From contig NZ_JPRN01000017.1 in NCBI RefSeq assembly GCF_000737715.1, forward strand, positions 1 to 64,000: DNA of 64,000 nt, in the 5' to 3' direction. The DNA comes from Chryseobacterium sp. JM1 (GTDB lineage Bacteria > Bacteroidota > Bacteroidia > Flavobacteriales > Weeksellaceae). How positions within the stretch are numbered: position 1 is the first letter of the stretch; every line of letters starts with the position of its first letter. The translations under genes were made by a program, and so were the position numbers. The notes under the pieces were generated by a model. That model did not search any database. It had not been told where the DNA came from and saw only the letters and a program-made list of their open reading frames with translations. Positions 43,165 to 51,905 of the stretch are shown one piece after another.

Positions 43165-43770
43165 ATGACGTTCGAATACAAAACGATAGAAAAACCCATA
43201 GAAAATACTTTATTAAAAGAAAAAGGAAGCAAGTTCATCGGATTTGCATTTCCTGTCAATAATGAAAAAGAACTGAAAAACGCACTGGAGAAAGTAAGGG
43301 AAGAACACCCAAAAGCTACCCATCATTGTTATGCTTTCAGAATGGGTCTGGAAGGGGAAAACTACCGCGCCAACGATGACGGAGAACCTTCAGGAAGTGC
43401 GGGACTCCCTATTTACAACCAGCTTTTAGCTCATGAAATCACCAATGTTCTCGTTATTTCCGTGCGTTATTATGGCGGAACAAAACTCGGCGTTTCCGGC
43501 TTGGTAAAGGCCTATAAAGAATGTGCAAAAATTACCCTGGAAGAAGCGAATATCATTACCAGAGAACTTGAAGCAGAAATCGAAATCCAGTTCAACTTCA
43601 ATCAACAGAATACCATATTTACCCTGCTTTCTAAATTTGATGCGAAGGTTTTGAATTTTGACGCTAATGAAAACTGCATATTGACTGCCTCTTTAAAATT
43701 GGCCCAAAAAGAAAGCATCTCAGATAAATTATCCGAGATGCAGTATGTTACATTTGAATTTAAAGATTAA
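43165..43770 (+). CDS. yigZ: YigZ/IMPACT-family protein
   Basis: 201 residues. The N-terminal UPF0029 domain has KGSKFIGFAFPV, HHCYAFRMG and NDDGEPSGSAGLPIYNQL; VISVRYYGGTKLGVSGLVKAY precedes the C-terminal DUF1949 part. The family is linked to translation regulation by eukaryotic IMPACT, but the bacterial role is unsettled. It converges with the Zn peptidase gene, overlapping its 3' end by four bases. Confidence 0.9.
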   Translation: MTFEYKTIEKPIENTLLKEKGSKFIGFAFPVNNEKELKNALEKVREEHPKATHHCYAFRMGLEGENYRANDDGEPSGSAGLPIYNQLLAHEITNVLVISVRYYGGTKLGVSGLVKAYKECAKITLEEANIITRELEAEIEIQFNFNQQNTIFTLLSKFDAKVLNFDANENCILTASLKLAQKESISDKLSEMQYVTFEFKD

Positions 43771-44477
43771 TTTCTTCTTCCGCCAAGCAGTAAAGATCCC
43801 CAGTAAAGGAGCTGTGCAAGTGATCCGATGGCTGCCACCAAATAGGTTCTTGCCGCCCATTTCAGACTGTCCTGTACCCCTACAAATTCTTCCTGAGTCA
43901 CCGTGCCTGTATCTTTAAGCCATTTCATCGCTCTGTTACTCGCATCGTATTCAACGGGAAGCGTTACAAAAGCGAAAAGTGTCGTCATAGCAAACATCGC
44001 TACTCCAATCGCGAGAACGGCTGTATTTCCATTCGGATCTTCAATAGATCTTGTAGCAACCATGATTCCTATACCTGCGATAAGAACAAACTGCATAAGA
44101 TTAGACGTTATATTGACAACAGGAACCAGTTTTGAGCGCAGATTCAGCATTGAATACCCTACAGCATGTTGTACCGCATGACCGCATTCGTGAGCTGCTA
44201 CTGCAGCCGCAGCCGCATTTCTCTGCATATAGACTCCTTCAGAAAGATTAACTGTTTTATCTGCCGGATTATAGTGATCCGTCAGCTGACCGGGAACTGA
44301 AATTACCTGTACATCATTGATCCCGTTATCTCTAAGCATCTTTTCTGCCACTTCTTTCCCCGATAGACCATTTCTGAGATGTACATTGGAGTAGTATTCA
44401 AATTTCGATTTCAATCTTGATGAAACCCACCAGCTCACCAGCATTGAAATACCGATAATGATATAATAACCCGTCAT
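43767..44477 (-). CDS. Neutral zinc metallopeptidase, YugP family
   Basis: 236 residues. An N-terminal helix anchors it, the zincin motif is AAHECGHAVQH near residue 95, and three further membrane helices follow (about 125-150, 158-180 and 210-230). The C-terminal Tyr-Asp-Ala-Ser-Asn and RTYLVAAIGSLAQLL segments are typical. An inner-membrane peptidase of unknown substrate. Confidence 0.9.
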   Translation of the reverse strand: MTGYYIIIGISMLVSWWVSSRLKSKFEYYSNVHLRNGLSGKEVAEKMLRDNGINDVQVISVPGQLTDHYNPADKTVNLSEGVYMQRNAAAAAVAAHECGHAVQHAVGYSMLNLRSKLVPVVNITSNLMQFVLIAGIGIMVATRSIEDPNGNTAVLAIGVAMFAMTTLFAFVTLPVEYDASNRAMKWLKDTGTVTQEEFVGVQDSLKWAARTYLVAAIGSLAQLLYWGSLLLGGRRN

Positions 44478-44552
44478 TTTATATAGATTTTTGTGTTTAA
44501 ATTTTAACCATAATGATGTAAAAACTGTGCCAAAGTATTACATTTTATTATT

Positions 44553-44560
44553 TATATTTG
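44553..44560 (+). promoter_or_regulatory. -7 box of the GNAT-like gene
   Basis: TATATTTG matches TAnnTTTG, 21 bases before the ATG at 44582. Confidence 0.55.
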
Positions 44561-44581
44561 TCCTCTAATTACCCTCTAATT

Positions 44582-45715
44582 ATGTCAGAAGTTTCAGTTA
44601 TTGAAGTAAAAAACCAAAGCGAATTAAAACAATTCGTAAGGTTTCCAATGGATCTTTATAAAAACAACCCCTATTACGTTCCATCTTTTATCAAAGACGA
44701 ATTTAAAATCTGGGATGCCAAAGAAAATCCGGCTTTACATTATTCAAAATCCAAACAGTATCTGGCTTTAAAAGACAATAAAGTAGTTGGAAGAATCGCT
44801 GTGATCATCAATCATAAGGAGGAAAAAGAACTGGGCATTAAAAAAGTCCGTTTCGGATGGATCGATTTCATTGACGATAAAGAAGTTTCTAAAGCTCTGA
44901 TTCAAAAAGCGATAGATTACGCTAAAGAACATCATATAGATAAGATAGAAGGACCCATGGGCTTCACGAATCTTGATAAGGCAGGAATGCTGACCATGGG
45001 ATTTGAAAAGCTGGCCACCATGATCGGAATCTATAATCATGCATACTATCCTAAACATCTGGAGGATCTTGGACTGACCAAAGAAAAAGAATGGGTAGAA
45101 TATGAGATGAATTTCCCGAAAGTTCTCCCTGAAAAAGTAGAAAAATTCAGCGGTCTGATCGCACAGAAATACAAGCTTAAGGTTCTCAACTTCAAGTCAA
45201 AACAGGAGATTTTACCATTTGTAGAACCGATGTTTAAGCTTCTGGATGAAACCTATAAACATCTTTCTACCTACACGCCTATTTCGGATGAGCAGATTCA
45301 AACGTATAGAGAAAAATATTTCCCGTTTATAGACAAAAACTACGTCATCTGCGTCGTAGATGAAAATAATGAACTTGTTTCATTTGCCATCACCATGCCT
45401 TCTTATTCAAAGGCTTTACAGAAATCTAAAGGAAAACTGTTTCCTTTCGGATGGTGGCACTTTTTACAGGCCGGAAAGAAAAACGACCGCGCCAATTTCT
45501 ATCTGATCGGAATTCACCCGGAATACCAGAGACGTGGCGTTACAGCCATTATATTCAAAGAAATTTTCGTGCGTTTTACCAGTATGGGAATTGATTTTGC
45601 CGAAACTAATCCGGAACTGGAAGAAAATAAAAGCGTTCAGGTTCTGTGGCAGGATTACAATCCGGTAAACCATAAGAGAAGAAGAACCTACTCATTAATG
45701 ATAAGTAATGAGTAA
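44582..45715 (+). CDS. GNAT-like acyltransferase of unknown substrate
   Basis: 377 residues from the ATG at 44582 (MSEVSVIEVKNQSELKQFV); an ORF start at 44558 overlaps the promoter and is rejected. A long N-terminal alpha/beta half is followed by a GNAT-type C-terminal region: FYLIGIHPEYQRRGVTAIIF carries the acyl-CoA-binding Q/RxxGxx loop. Probably an N-acyltransferase family protein; no substrate can be proposed. The 3' side holds a periodic inverted repeat. Confidence 0.8.
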   Translation: MSEVSVIEVKNQSELKQFVRFPMDLYKNNPYYVPSFIKDEFKIWDAKENPALHYSKSKQYLALKDNKVVGRIAVIINHKEEKELGIKKVRFGWIDFIDDKEVSKALIQKAIDYAKEHHIDKIEGPMGFTNLDKAGMLTMGFEKLATMIGIYNHAYYPKHLEDLGLTKEKEWVEYEMNFPKVLPEKVEKFSGLIAQKYKLKVLNFKSKQEILPFVEPMFKLLDETYKHLSTYTPISDEQIQTYREKYFPFIDKNYVICVVDENNELVSFAITMPSYSKALQKSKGKLFPFGWWHFLQAGKKNDRANFYLIGIHPEYQRRGVTAIIFKEIFVRFTSMGIDFAETNPELEENKSVQVLWQDYNPVNHKRRRTYSLMISNE

Positions 45716-45810
45716 TGAATAATCGTTGATGAGTTATTAGTGACTTATTTCAAATCTAAAACTAATAACTCATATTTTTCATCTTACAACTCGAACCCCG
45801 TATCTCTCAA
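45706..45810. repeat. 7-bp ladder with 13-bp perfect inverted repeat after the GNAT gene
   Basis: Heptads TAAGTAA, TGAGTAA, TGAATAA, TCGTTGA, TGAGTTA, TTAGTGA on the left and AACTAAT, AACTCAT, ATTTTTC, ATCTTAC, AACTCGA on the right. ATGAGTTATTAGT (45729-45741) is the exact inverse complement of 45761-45773, and a T-tract follows, so it may also terminate transcription. Confidence 0.7.
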
Positions 45811-45834
45811 TCCGTAACACACATCCCCTATCCC

Positions 45835-46011
45835 ATGAAACCACATCTCATTGTTTTCGCCGTTCTGATCGCAGCATTTATTGCCTACAACTTCTTTTTC
45901 CGGATCGAGGATGACAGATTGAACACGATAGTTAACATAATCTTAGCCAGTATTCTTTTCGGATACATATCTTTTATGGCCTATTCTCTGCTCAGAAAAA
46001 TGAAGAAATAA
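45835..46011 (+). CDS. Small two-helix membrane protein
   Basis: 58 residues (MKPHLIVFAVLIAAFIAYNF) with two hydrophobic helices joined by a short acidic loop FRIEDDRLN and a basic C-terminus LLRKMKK. No family is recognised. It lies between the GNAT gene and nuoA with no overlap, and the coding call rests on the clear membrane layout. Confidence 0.5.
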   Translation: MKPHLIVFAVLIAAFIAYNFFFRIEDDRLNTIVNIILASILFGYISFMAYSLLRKMKK

Positions 46012-46101
46012 GCACTATTTTTATTGATTCTAAATTACCGGTTTTCCCTATTTTCAACCCACTTTTAGGCTTATTAATTTCATGCTTTCTTGTTTATTCG
46101 C

Positions 46102-46109
46102 TAAATTTG
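46102..46109 (+). promoter_or_regulatory. nuo operon promoter -7 box
   Basis: TAAATTTG matches TAnnTTTG, 23 bases before the nuoA ATG at 46133. Confidence 0.55.
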
Positions 46110-46132
46110 CAAATTGAGATAATAATGCAAAA

Positions 46133-46504
46133 ATGAATTTACCTGAAAGTTATATTCCAATCCTTCTTCAAGCAGGTGTAGCAGTGGCATTTGTAGCCGT
46201 TTCTTTGCTTGGAGCCCATTTTCTGGGACCGAAACAGAAGAAAGGAAATTCTGTGAAAAACCAAAGCTGGGAATGTGGAGTTCCTGTTGAAGGAAATGCA
46301 AGAACACCGTTTTCCATTAAATACTTCCTGACTGCGGTATTGTTCGTACTATTCGATATTGAAATCGTATTTTTTTACCCGTATGCGGTTAACTTCAGAG
46401 AATTCGGCGTTGAAGGATTCCTAGCCGTACTTACCTTCGTCGCGATCTTCTTCATGGCGTTTTTCTATGTTTGGAAACGCGGTGCATTAGATTGGGATAA
46501 ATAA
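46133..46504 (+). CDS. nuoA: NADH-quinone oxidoreductase subunit A
   Basis: 123 residues with three membrane helices. WECGVPVEGNARTPFSIKYF in the loop after helix 1 and the acidic FDIEIVFFYPYAV helix are family hallmarks. Part of the proton-pumping membrane arm of complex I. First gene of the nuo operon; nuoB follows after a 95-base ladder. Confidence 0.95.
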   Translation: MNLPESYIPILLQAGVAVAFVAVSLLGAHFLGPKQKKGNSVKNQSWECGVPVEGNARTPFSIKYFLTAVLFVLFDIEIVFFYPYAVNFREFGVEGFLAVLTFVAIFFMAFFYVWKRGALDWDK

Positions 46505-46509
46505 ATTTT

Positions 46510-46593
46510 AACATTAAAAGATTTAATGTATTTAACGAATTTAAAGATGGATAAGTTTTTAAGTTTTTAAATGTTTGAATCTTTAAATATTTA
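46510..46593. repeat. nuoA-nuoB 8-bp ladder
   Basis: On the right, AGTTTTTA twice, then AATGTTTG, AATCTTTA, AATATTTA run in strict 8-base steps (46554-46593). On the left, TTTAACAT, TAAAAGAT, TTAATGTA, TTTAACGA, ATTTAAAG step by 8. The two halves are roughly complementary. Non-coding, inside the operon. Confidence 0.7.
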
Positions 46594-46599
46594 ATAAAA

Positions 46600-47160
46600 A
46601 TGTCAGATAAAAAACCAGTAATAAGAACAGATGCACCTGCTCCCGAAGGATTTGAAGGAGAAGGGTTTTTCGCAACGAAACTGAGCAGTGTGATCGGGAT
46701 GGCCAGGAAGTTTTCTCTTTGGCCTTTACCATTTGCAACCTCTTGTTGTGGTATCGAGTTTATGGCTACCCTGAACCCTACGTATGATGCTTCGAGATTT
46801 GGTATGGAAAGAAACTCTTTCTCTCCAAGACAGGCAGATATGCTGATGGTTTGCGGAACGATATCTAAAAAATTAGGACCCGTCCTAAAAGAAGTTTACA
46901 CTCAGATGGCTGAGCCAAAATGGGTGGTGGCTGTTGGTGCTTGTGCATCCAGCGGTGGTATTTTTGACACGTACTCTGTATTACAGGGAATCGATAAAAT
47001 TATTCCGGTAGACGTATACGTTCCGGGATGTCCTCCAAGACCGGAGCAGATCATTGAAGGTGTAATGCAGGTTCAGGCTCTTTCCGAAAGCGAAAGCATC
47101 AGAAGAAGAGATATGCCTGAATACCAGAAATTACTAGATTCTTACAACATAAGCAACTAA
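46600..47160 (+). CDS. nuoB: NADH-quinone oxidoreductase subunit B
   Basis: 186 residues. Cys ligands of cluster N2 are in FATSCCGIEFMA, GACASSGG and VPGCPPRPE. Located at the junction of peripheral and membrane arms, near the quinone site. It is followed after five bases by nuoC. Confidence 0.96.
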   Translation: MSDKKPVIRTDAPAPEGFEGEGFFATKLSSVIGMARKFSLWPLPFATSCCGIEFMATLNPTYDASRFGMERNSFSPRQADMLMVCGTISKKLGPVLKEVYTQMAEPKWVVAVGACASSGGIFDTYSVLQGIDKIIPVDVYVPGCPPRPEQIIEGVMQVQALSESESIRRRDMPEYQKLLDSYNISN

Positions 47161-47165
47161 GGGAA

Positions 47166-47660
47166 ATGACAAACGAATTTGTATTAGAAGCTATTACAAG
47201 AGAATTTCCGGATTCTGTGATTTCGAGTTCAGAACCTTATGGAATGCTGACGATTGAAGTGAAGAAGGAAGATATCAAAAAGATCATTCATTATTTAAGA
47301 GACTCATCACTGGAATTTAATTTCCTTACTGATATCTGCGGTATTCATTACCCTGAGTTTCCTGAAAAAGAGATCGGTGTTATCTATCATCTGCACAATA
47401 TGATGGCTAATTTCAGATTACGTCTGAAGATTTTTATGTCCAGAGAAAATGTGGAAGTGGATTCTCTTGTAGAATTATTTGCCGGAGCGAACTGGATGGA
47501 AAGAGAAACTTTTGATTTCTACGGAATTAAATTCAAAGGACATCCTGATCTGAGAGCGATCCTTAATATGGAAGATCTTGGATACCATCCGATGTTGAAG
47601 GAATACCGTCTGGAAGATGGAACAAGAACAGATAAGGACGATAATATGTTCGGAAGATAA
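47166..47660 (+). CDS. nuoC: NADH-quinone oxidoreductase subunit C
   Basis: 164 residues. The 30-kDa subunit signature is seen in ANWMERETFDFYGIKFKGHPDLRAIL. Separate from nuoD, not fused. A 60-base heptad ladder separates it from nuoD. Confidence 0.95.
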   Translation: MTNEFVLEAITREFPDSVISSSEPYGMLTIEVKKEDIKKIIHYLRDSSLEFNFLTDICGIHYPEFPEKEIGVIYHLHNMMANFRLRLKIFMSRENVEVDSLVELFAGANWMERETFDFYGIKFKGHPDLRAILNMEDLGYHPMLKEYRLEDGTRTDKDDNMFGR

Positions 47661-47716
47661 AAAGCGAATGGCCAATGGCAGCCAGCCAATAGCCGGAAGC
47701 AAATAGCTAAAGCAAT
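47661..47716. repeat. nuoC-nuoD 7-bp ladder
   Basis: Eight consecutive heptads cover the whole gap: AAAGCGA, ATGGCCA, ATGGCAG, CCAGCCA, ATAGCCG, GAAGCAA, ATAGCTA, AAGCAAT, with GC(n)A at fixed phase. It ends four bases before the nuoD ATG, so it replaces a normal leader and ribosome-binding region. Confidence 0.75.
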
Positions 47717-47720
47717 CATT

Positions 47721-48944
47721 ATGAAAGATAACTCATTATCTAATATACTTAACCAGTACGAAAGTAAGGAGCAGATTGACGGGCAGCTTTATACCCTCAA
47801 TTTAGGACCTACCCACCCTGCTACCCACGGGATCTTCCAGAATATCTTAACGATGGACGGAGAAAGAATCCTTCACGCAGAGCAAACGGTAGGATACATC
47901 CACAGAGCATTTGAGAAAATTTCCGAAAGAAGAAATTATGCTCAGATCACTACCCTTACCGACCGTATGAATTACTGTTCAGCGCCTATCAATAACCTGG
48001 GTTGGCACATGACAGTAGAAAAACTGATCGGCATAGAAGTTCCAAAGCGTGTAGATTATATGCGTGTTATTTTAATGGAGCTGGCCAGAATCGGTGATCA
48101 CCTGATCTGTAACGGGGTAACCGGGATGGATGCAGGAGCTATTACAGGTCTTACCTATATGTTCATCGAAAGAGAACGTATTTACGATATGTACGAGCAG
48201 ATCTGCGGAGCCAGAATGACGACGAATATGGGAAGAATCGGAGGATTTGAAAGAGATTTCACCCCGAAATTCCATGAGCTATTACAGGATTTCTTAAAAA
48301 CTTTCCCGGCAAGATTCAAAGAATTCGGAACTTTACTGGAAAGAAACAGAATCTTTATGGACAGAACCATTGGTGCAGGAGCAATCTCTGCAGAAAGAGC
48401 ATTAAGCTATGGTTTTACAGGTCCTAACTTACGTGCAGCCGGAGTAGATTATGACGTAAGAGTTGCACAACCTTACTCTTCTTATGAGGATTTCGACTTT
48501 ATCATTCCTGTAGGAACTGCAGGTGATACGTACGACCGTTTCATGGTTCGTCAGCAGGAAATCTGGGAATCACTGAAAATCATCAAACAAGCATACGAAA
48601 ATCTTCCTGAAGGACCATTCCACGCGGATGTTCCTGATTTCTATCTTCCTGAAAAGGCAGATGTTTACAAGAAAATGGAAGCGTTGATCTACCATTTCAA
48701 AATCGTTATGGGAGAAACTGAAGTGCCTAAAGGAGAAGTTTACCATGCTGTAGAAGGTGGAAACGGAGAATTAGGATTCTATTTGGTGAGCGACGGAGGA
48801 AGAAGCCCTTACAGACTTCACTTCAGAAGACCATGTTTCATCTACTATCAGGCATATCCTGAAATGATCACAGGTTCTGTAATTTCAGACGCGATCGTTA
48901 CCATGTGTAGTATGAACATTATTGCGGGAGAATTAGACGCATAA
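47721..48944 (+). CDS. nuoD: NADH-quinone oxidoreductase subunit D
   Basis: 407 residues, the 49-kDa subunit. LGPTHPATHGIFQNIL carries the quinone-binding His, and GKF-like ARIGDHLICNG and the C-terminal CSMNIIAGELD are typical. It forms the quinone pocket with NuoB. Confidence 0.96.
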   Translation: MKDNSLSNILNQYESKEQIDGQLYTLNLGPTHPATHGIFQNILTMDGERILHAEQTVGYIHRAFEKISERRNYAQITTLTDRMNYCSAPINNLGWHMTVEKLIGIEVPKRVDYMRVILMELARIGDHLICNGVTGMDAGAITGLTYMFIERERIYDMYEQICGARMTTNMGRIGGFERDFTPKFHELLQDFLKTFPARFKEFGTLLERNRIFMDRTIGAGAISAERALSYGFTGPNLRAAGVDYDVRVAQPYSSYEDFDFIIPVGTAGDTYDRFMVRQQEIWESLKIIKQAYENLPEGPFHADVPDFYLPEKADVYKKMEALIYHFKIVMGETEVPKGEVYHAVEGGNGELGFYLVSDGGRSPYRLHFRRPCFIYYQAYPEMITGSVISDAIVTMCSMNIIAGELDA

Positions 48945-48948
48945 AAAA

Positions 48949-49040
48949 TGTAAAAAGTACAATGTAGGATGTACAATGTACTTGAAAATATAAATAGATA
49001 ATAAATACTTTGTACTTTGTACAATGTACATTTTACAACA
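48949..49040. repeat. nuoD-nuoE two-armed 7-bp ladder
   Basis: Left arm TGTAAAA, AGTACAA, TGTAGGA, TGTACAA, TGTACTT (48949-48983); right arm TACTTTG, TACTTTG, TACAATG, TACATTT, TACAACA (49006-49040). The arms are partly inverse complements (GTACAA/TTGTAC words), which would let the RNA fold back. Confidence 0.75.
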
Positions 49041-49047
49041 AAATAAA

Positions 49048-49557
49048 ATGAGCGAAACAATAGCTTTTAAACCGGAAAGTTTAGAACAGGTACACAAAAT
49101 TATCGCAAGATACCCTGAGGGAAGACAAAAGTCTGCTCTTCTTCCTGTACTTCACTTAGCACAGAAAGAATTCGGAGGATGGTTAGACGTTCCTGTGATG
49201 GATTATGTTGCTGAATTATTAAGTATTAAGCCAATTGAAGTATATGAAGTAGCTACTTTTTATACCATGTTCAATATGAAGCCGGTTGGTAAATATGTTT
49301 TGGAAGTATGCAGAACCGGACCCTGTATGGTGTGCGGAAGCGAGAAAATCCTTGATCATATCAGAACCAAGCTGAACATTAAGGACGGAGAAACTACCGA
49401 AGACGGAATGTTTACCCTGAAACCTGCTGAATGTCTTGGAGCTTGCGGATACGCACCAATGCTTCAGCTGGGGAAATTCTTTCATGAAAATTTAACGATA
49501 GAAAAAGTAGACGAAATCCTTGATCTTTGCAGACAGGGACAAGTTGCTTTGGACTAA
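49048..49557 (+). CDS. nuoE: NADH-quinone oxidoreductase subunit E
   Basis: 169 residues from the ATG at 49048 (MSETIAFKPESLEQVHKII). An earlier in-frame ATG at 49024 lies in the repeat ladder and is not preferred. The [2Fe-2S] N1a ligands are in VCRTGPCMVCGS and PAECLGACGYAP. Confidence 0.94.
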   Translation: MSETIAFKPESLEQVHKIIARYPEGRQKSALLPVLHLAQKEFGGWLDVPVMDYVAELLSIKPIEVYEVATFYTMFNMKPVGKYVLEVCRTGPCMVCGSEKILDHIRTKLNIKDGETTEDGMFTLKPAECLGACGYAPMLQLGKFFHENLTIEKVDEILDLCRQGQVALD

Positions 49558-49567
49558 ATAAATATTT

Positions 49568-49654
49568 TAAATTCTAAATTTTAGATTTTAAATTATTCAC
49601 TAAGTTTTAATAATTAAATGCAAAAAGCCAAAAGCCAATTGCAACAAGCAAATA
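49568..49654. repeat. nuoE-nuoF two-segment 7-bp ladder
   Basis: TAAATTC, TAAATTT, TAGATTT, TAAATTA (49568-49595) and, after a spacer, GCAAAAA, GCCAAAA, GCCAATT, GCAACAA, GCAAATA (49620-49654). It ends three bases before the nuoF ATG. Confidence 0.75.
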
Positions 49655-49657
49655 ACA

Positions 49658-51016
49658 ATGAGTAAAAAACTTTTACTTAAAGACGCACATATAGAAGGCA
49701 TTCGCTACTTTGAAACTTACCGTAAACAGGGAGGTTACACCGCAGCTGAAAAAGCCTTGAAAATGACACCTGACGAAATTCTTGAAGAAGTTAAAACTTC
49801 AGGACTTCGTGGACGTGGTGGAGCTGGATTCCCGACAGGGATGAAATGGAGCTTTCTGGCAAAACCTGAAGGCGTTCCAAGACACCTGGTTGTGAATGCC
49901 GATGAATCTGAGCCTGGAACTTTCAAGGACAGATATCTGATGGAATTCCTTCCTCATTTATTGATTGAGGGAATGTTGATCTCATCTTTTGTTTTAGGTT
50001 CAAATGTTTCTTATATCTACATCCGTGGAGAATATTCATGGATCCCGGATATTTTGGAAGAAGCTATTGAAGAAGCTAAAGCAGCAGGATTTTTAGGTAA
50101 AAACATCTTAGGAACAGGTTACGATCTGGAAATTTATGTTCAAAGAGGTGGTGGAGCTTATATCTGTGGTGAAGAAACGGCATTGCTTGAATCCCTTGAA
50201 GGAAAAAGAGGAAATCCAAGATTAAAACCACCATTCCCGGCTGTAAAAGGACTTTGGGAAAGACCAACAGTAGTAAACAACGTGGAATCTATCGCAGCTA
50301 TCGTTCCGATCATTGATATGGGAGGAGCTGAATATGCTAAAATCGGGGTAGGAAGATCTACAGGAACGAAATTGATTTCGGCTTGTGGAAACATCAACAA
50401 ACCCGGAGTTTACGAAATCGATATGACCATTACGGTTGAGGAATTCATTTATTCTGATGAATACTGCGGTGGAATTAAAGACGGGAAAAAATTAAAAGCT
50501 TGTATCCCTGGAGGAAGTTCTGTTCCGATTGTTCCTGCTAATTTATTATTAAGAACGGTAAACGGAGAGCCAAGATATATGAACTATGAATCATTGGCAG
50601 ACGGTGGTTTTGCTACCGGAACCATGATGGGTTCAGGTGGTTTCATTGTTTTGGATGAAGACCAGTGTATCGTAGAACATACCATGACTTTAGCGAGATT
50701 TTATCATCACGAGAGCTGTGGACAATGTACCCCTTGCCGTGAAGGAACGGGATGGATGCATAAGATCTTAAAAAAGATAGAAAAAGGAGAAGGAAAAATG
50801 GAAGACATCGACCTTCTTTGGGATATACAGAGAAAAATTGAAGGAAATACCATCTGTCCATTAGGAGATGCAGCGGCCTGGCCTGTTGCAGCAGCAATCC
50901 GTCACTTCAGAGACGAGTTCGAATGGCACGTGAAAAACCCTGAATTATCTCAGACACAAAATTATGGATTGGCACATTATGCTGATCCTATTCCTGCTGT
51001 TGAAAAAAATGCATAA
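49658..51016 (+). CDS. nuoF: NADH-quinone oxidoreductase subunit F
   Basis: 452 residues. The NADH site is RGRGGAGFPTGMKWSF, the FMN region ERGGGAYICGEE-like RGGGAYICGEETALLESLEG, and the [4Fe-4S] N3 ligands SCGQCTPCREG and TICPLGDAA. Entry point of electrons from NADH. The outer membrane barrel gene starts five bases downstream. Confidence 0.96.
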   Translation: MSKKLLLKDAHIEGIRYFETYRKQGGYTAAEKALKMTPDEILEEVKTSGLRGRGGAGFPTGMKWSFLAKPEGVPRHLVVNADESEPGTFKDRYLMEFLPHLLIEGMLISSFVLGSNVSYIYIRGEYSWIPDILEEAIEEAKAAGFLGKNILGTGYDLEIYVQRGGGAYICGEETALLESLEGKRGNPRLKPPFPAVKGLWERPTVVNNVESIAAIVPIIDMGGAEYAKIGVGRSTGTKLISACGNINKPGVYEIDMTITVEEFIYSDEYCGGIKDGKKLKACIPGGSSVPIVPANLLLRTVNGEPRYMNYESLADGGFATGTMMGSGGFIVLDEDQCIVEHTMTLARFYHHESCGQCTPCREGTGWMHKILKKIEKGEGKMEDIDLLWDIQRKIEGNTICPLGDAAAWPVAAAIRHFRDEFEWHVKNPELSQTQNYGLAHYADPIPAVEKNA

Positions 51017-51021
51017 CTGAA

Positions 51022-51903
51022 ATGAAGAAGTTATTAGTTGTTGGTATAATGATGTCGGGGTTTGCTTTCGGGCAAGTTAAAAAAGATACATTAGACAAGG
51101 AATATAAACTGGAGGTAACTCCATACAAAGCTGAAAAGAAAGAAAAACCCTTACCATTGAGTAAAAAAGGTCAGGTATTTGTTTTCTACGGATGGAACAG
51201 AGGCGCTTTCAGCAATTCTGATATCCATTTCACAGGAAACGGCTACGATTTTCAGTTGAATAATGTACAGGCAAGGGATAAACCTACCAAGTTCGGAATC
51301 GTTTATATCGATCCAAGCTGGTTTACTGTAACGCAGTATAACTTCAGAATCGGATATTTTATAAAGGATAATCTGGCGCTTGTTTTAGGGATAGATCATA
51401 TGAAATATGTGATGAAACAAGACCAGACGGCTAATTTTTCAGGAACAATTTCAGATCCGAAATATGCAGCAATGGTACAGAACGGACAGGTTAATTTAGC
51501 CGACAGCCAGTTCCTTACTTTCGAGCATACAGACGGATTGAATTATGAAAATTTAGGTCTTGAGAAATACAAAAATCTTATTCATAAGAAAAATATAGAT
51601 TTAGTATGGTCTTATGGAGCAGGAATCGGGGTGATGTTTCCAAAAAGTAATATCAAGCTTTTCGGAAATGAAAGAAGTGACCGTTTTCACGTTGCAGGTA
51701 TGGGAACCGACCTTAGAACCAGCCTTAACATGGTTTTCTGGAAAAACTGGATGATCAGAGCAGAGGCTAAAGCCGGTTATATCAATATGTGGGACATCAA
51801 GACTACATTGAATAACAAGCCGGATAAAGCACGTCAGGATTTTGTTTTCGGGCAGGTTCTGGCAGGAGTCGGGTATACATTTAACACGAAGAAGTATAAT
51901 TAA
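51022..51903 (+). CDS. Outer membrane beta-barrel protein, inside the nuo operon
   Basis: 293 residues with a signal peptide (MKKLLVVGIMMSGFAFGQVK), a charged linker (YKAEKKEKPLPLSKKGQ), and alternating aromatic beta strands to the end (VGYTFNTKKYN), as in small outer membrane barrels. Its start follows the nuoF stop by five bases, indicating translational coupling, although nothing links it to complex I functionally. The AAA ATPase gene starts two bases after its stop. Confidence 0.75.
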   Translation: MKKLLVVGIMMSGFAFGQVKKDTLDKEYKLEVTPYKAEKKEKPLPLSKKGQVFVFYGWNRGAFSNSDIHFTGNGYDFQLNNVQARDKPTKFGIVYIDPSWFTVTQYNFRIGYFIKDNLALVLGIDHMKYVMKQDQTANFSGTISDPKYAAMVQNGQVNLADSQFLTFEHTDGLNYENLGLEKYKNLIHKKNIDLVWSYGAGIGVMFPKSNIKLFGNERSDRFHVAGMGTDLRTSLNMVFWKNWMIRAEAKAGYINMWDIKTTLNNKPDKARQDFVFGQVLAGVGYTFNTKKYN

Positions 51904-51905
51904 AA

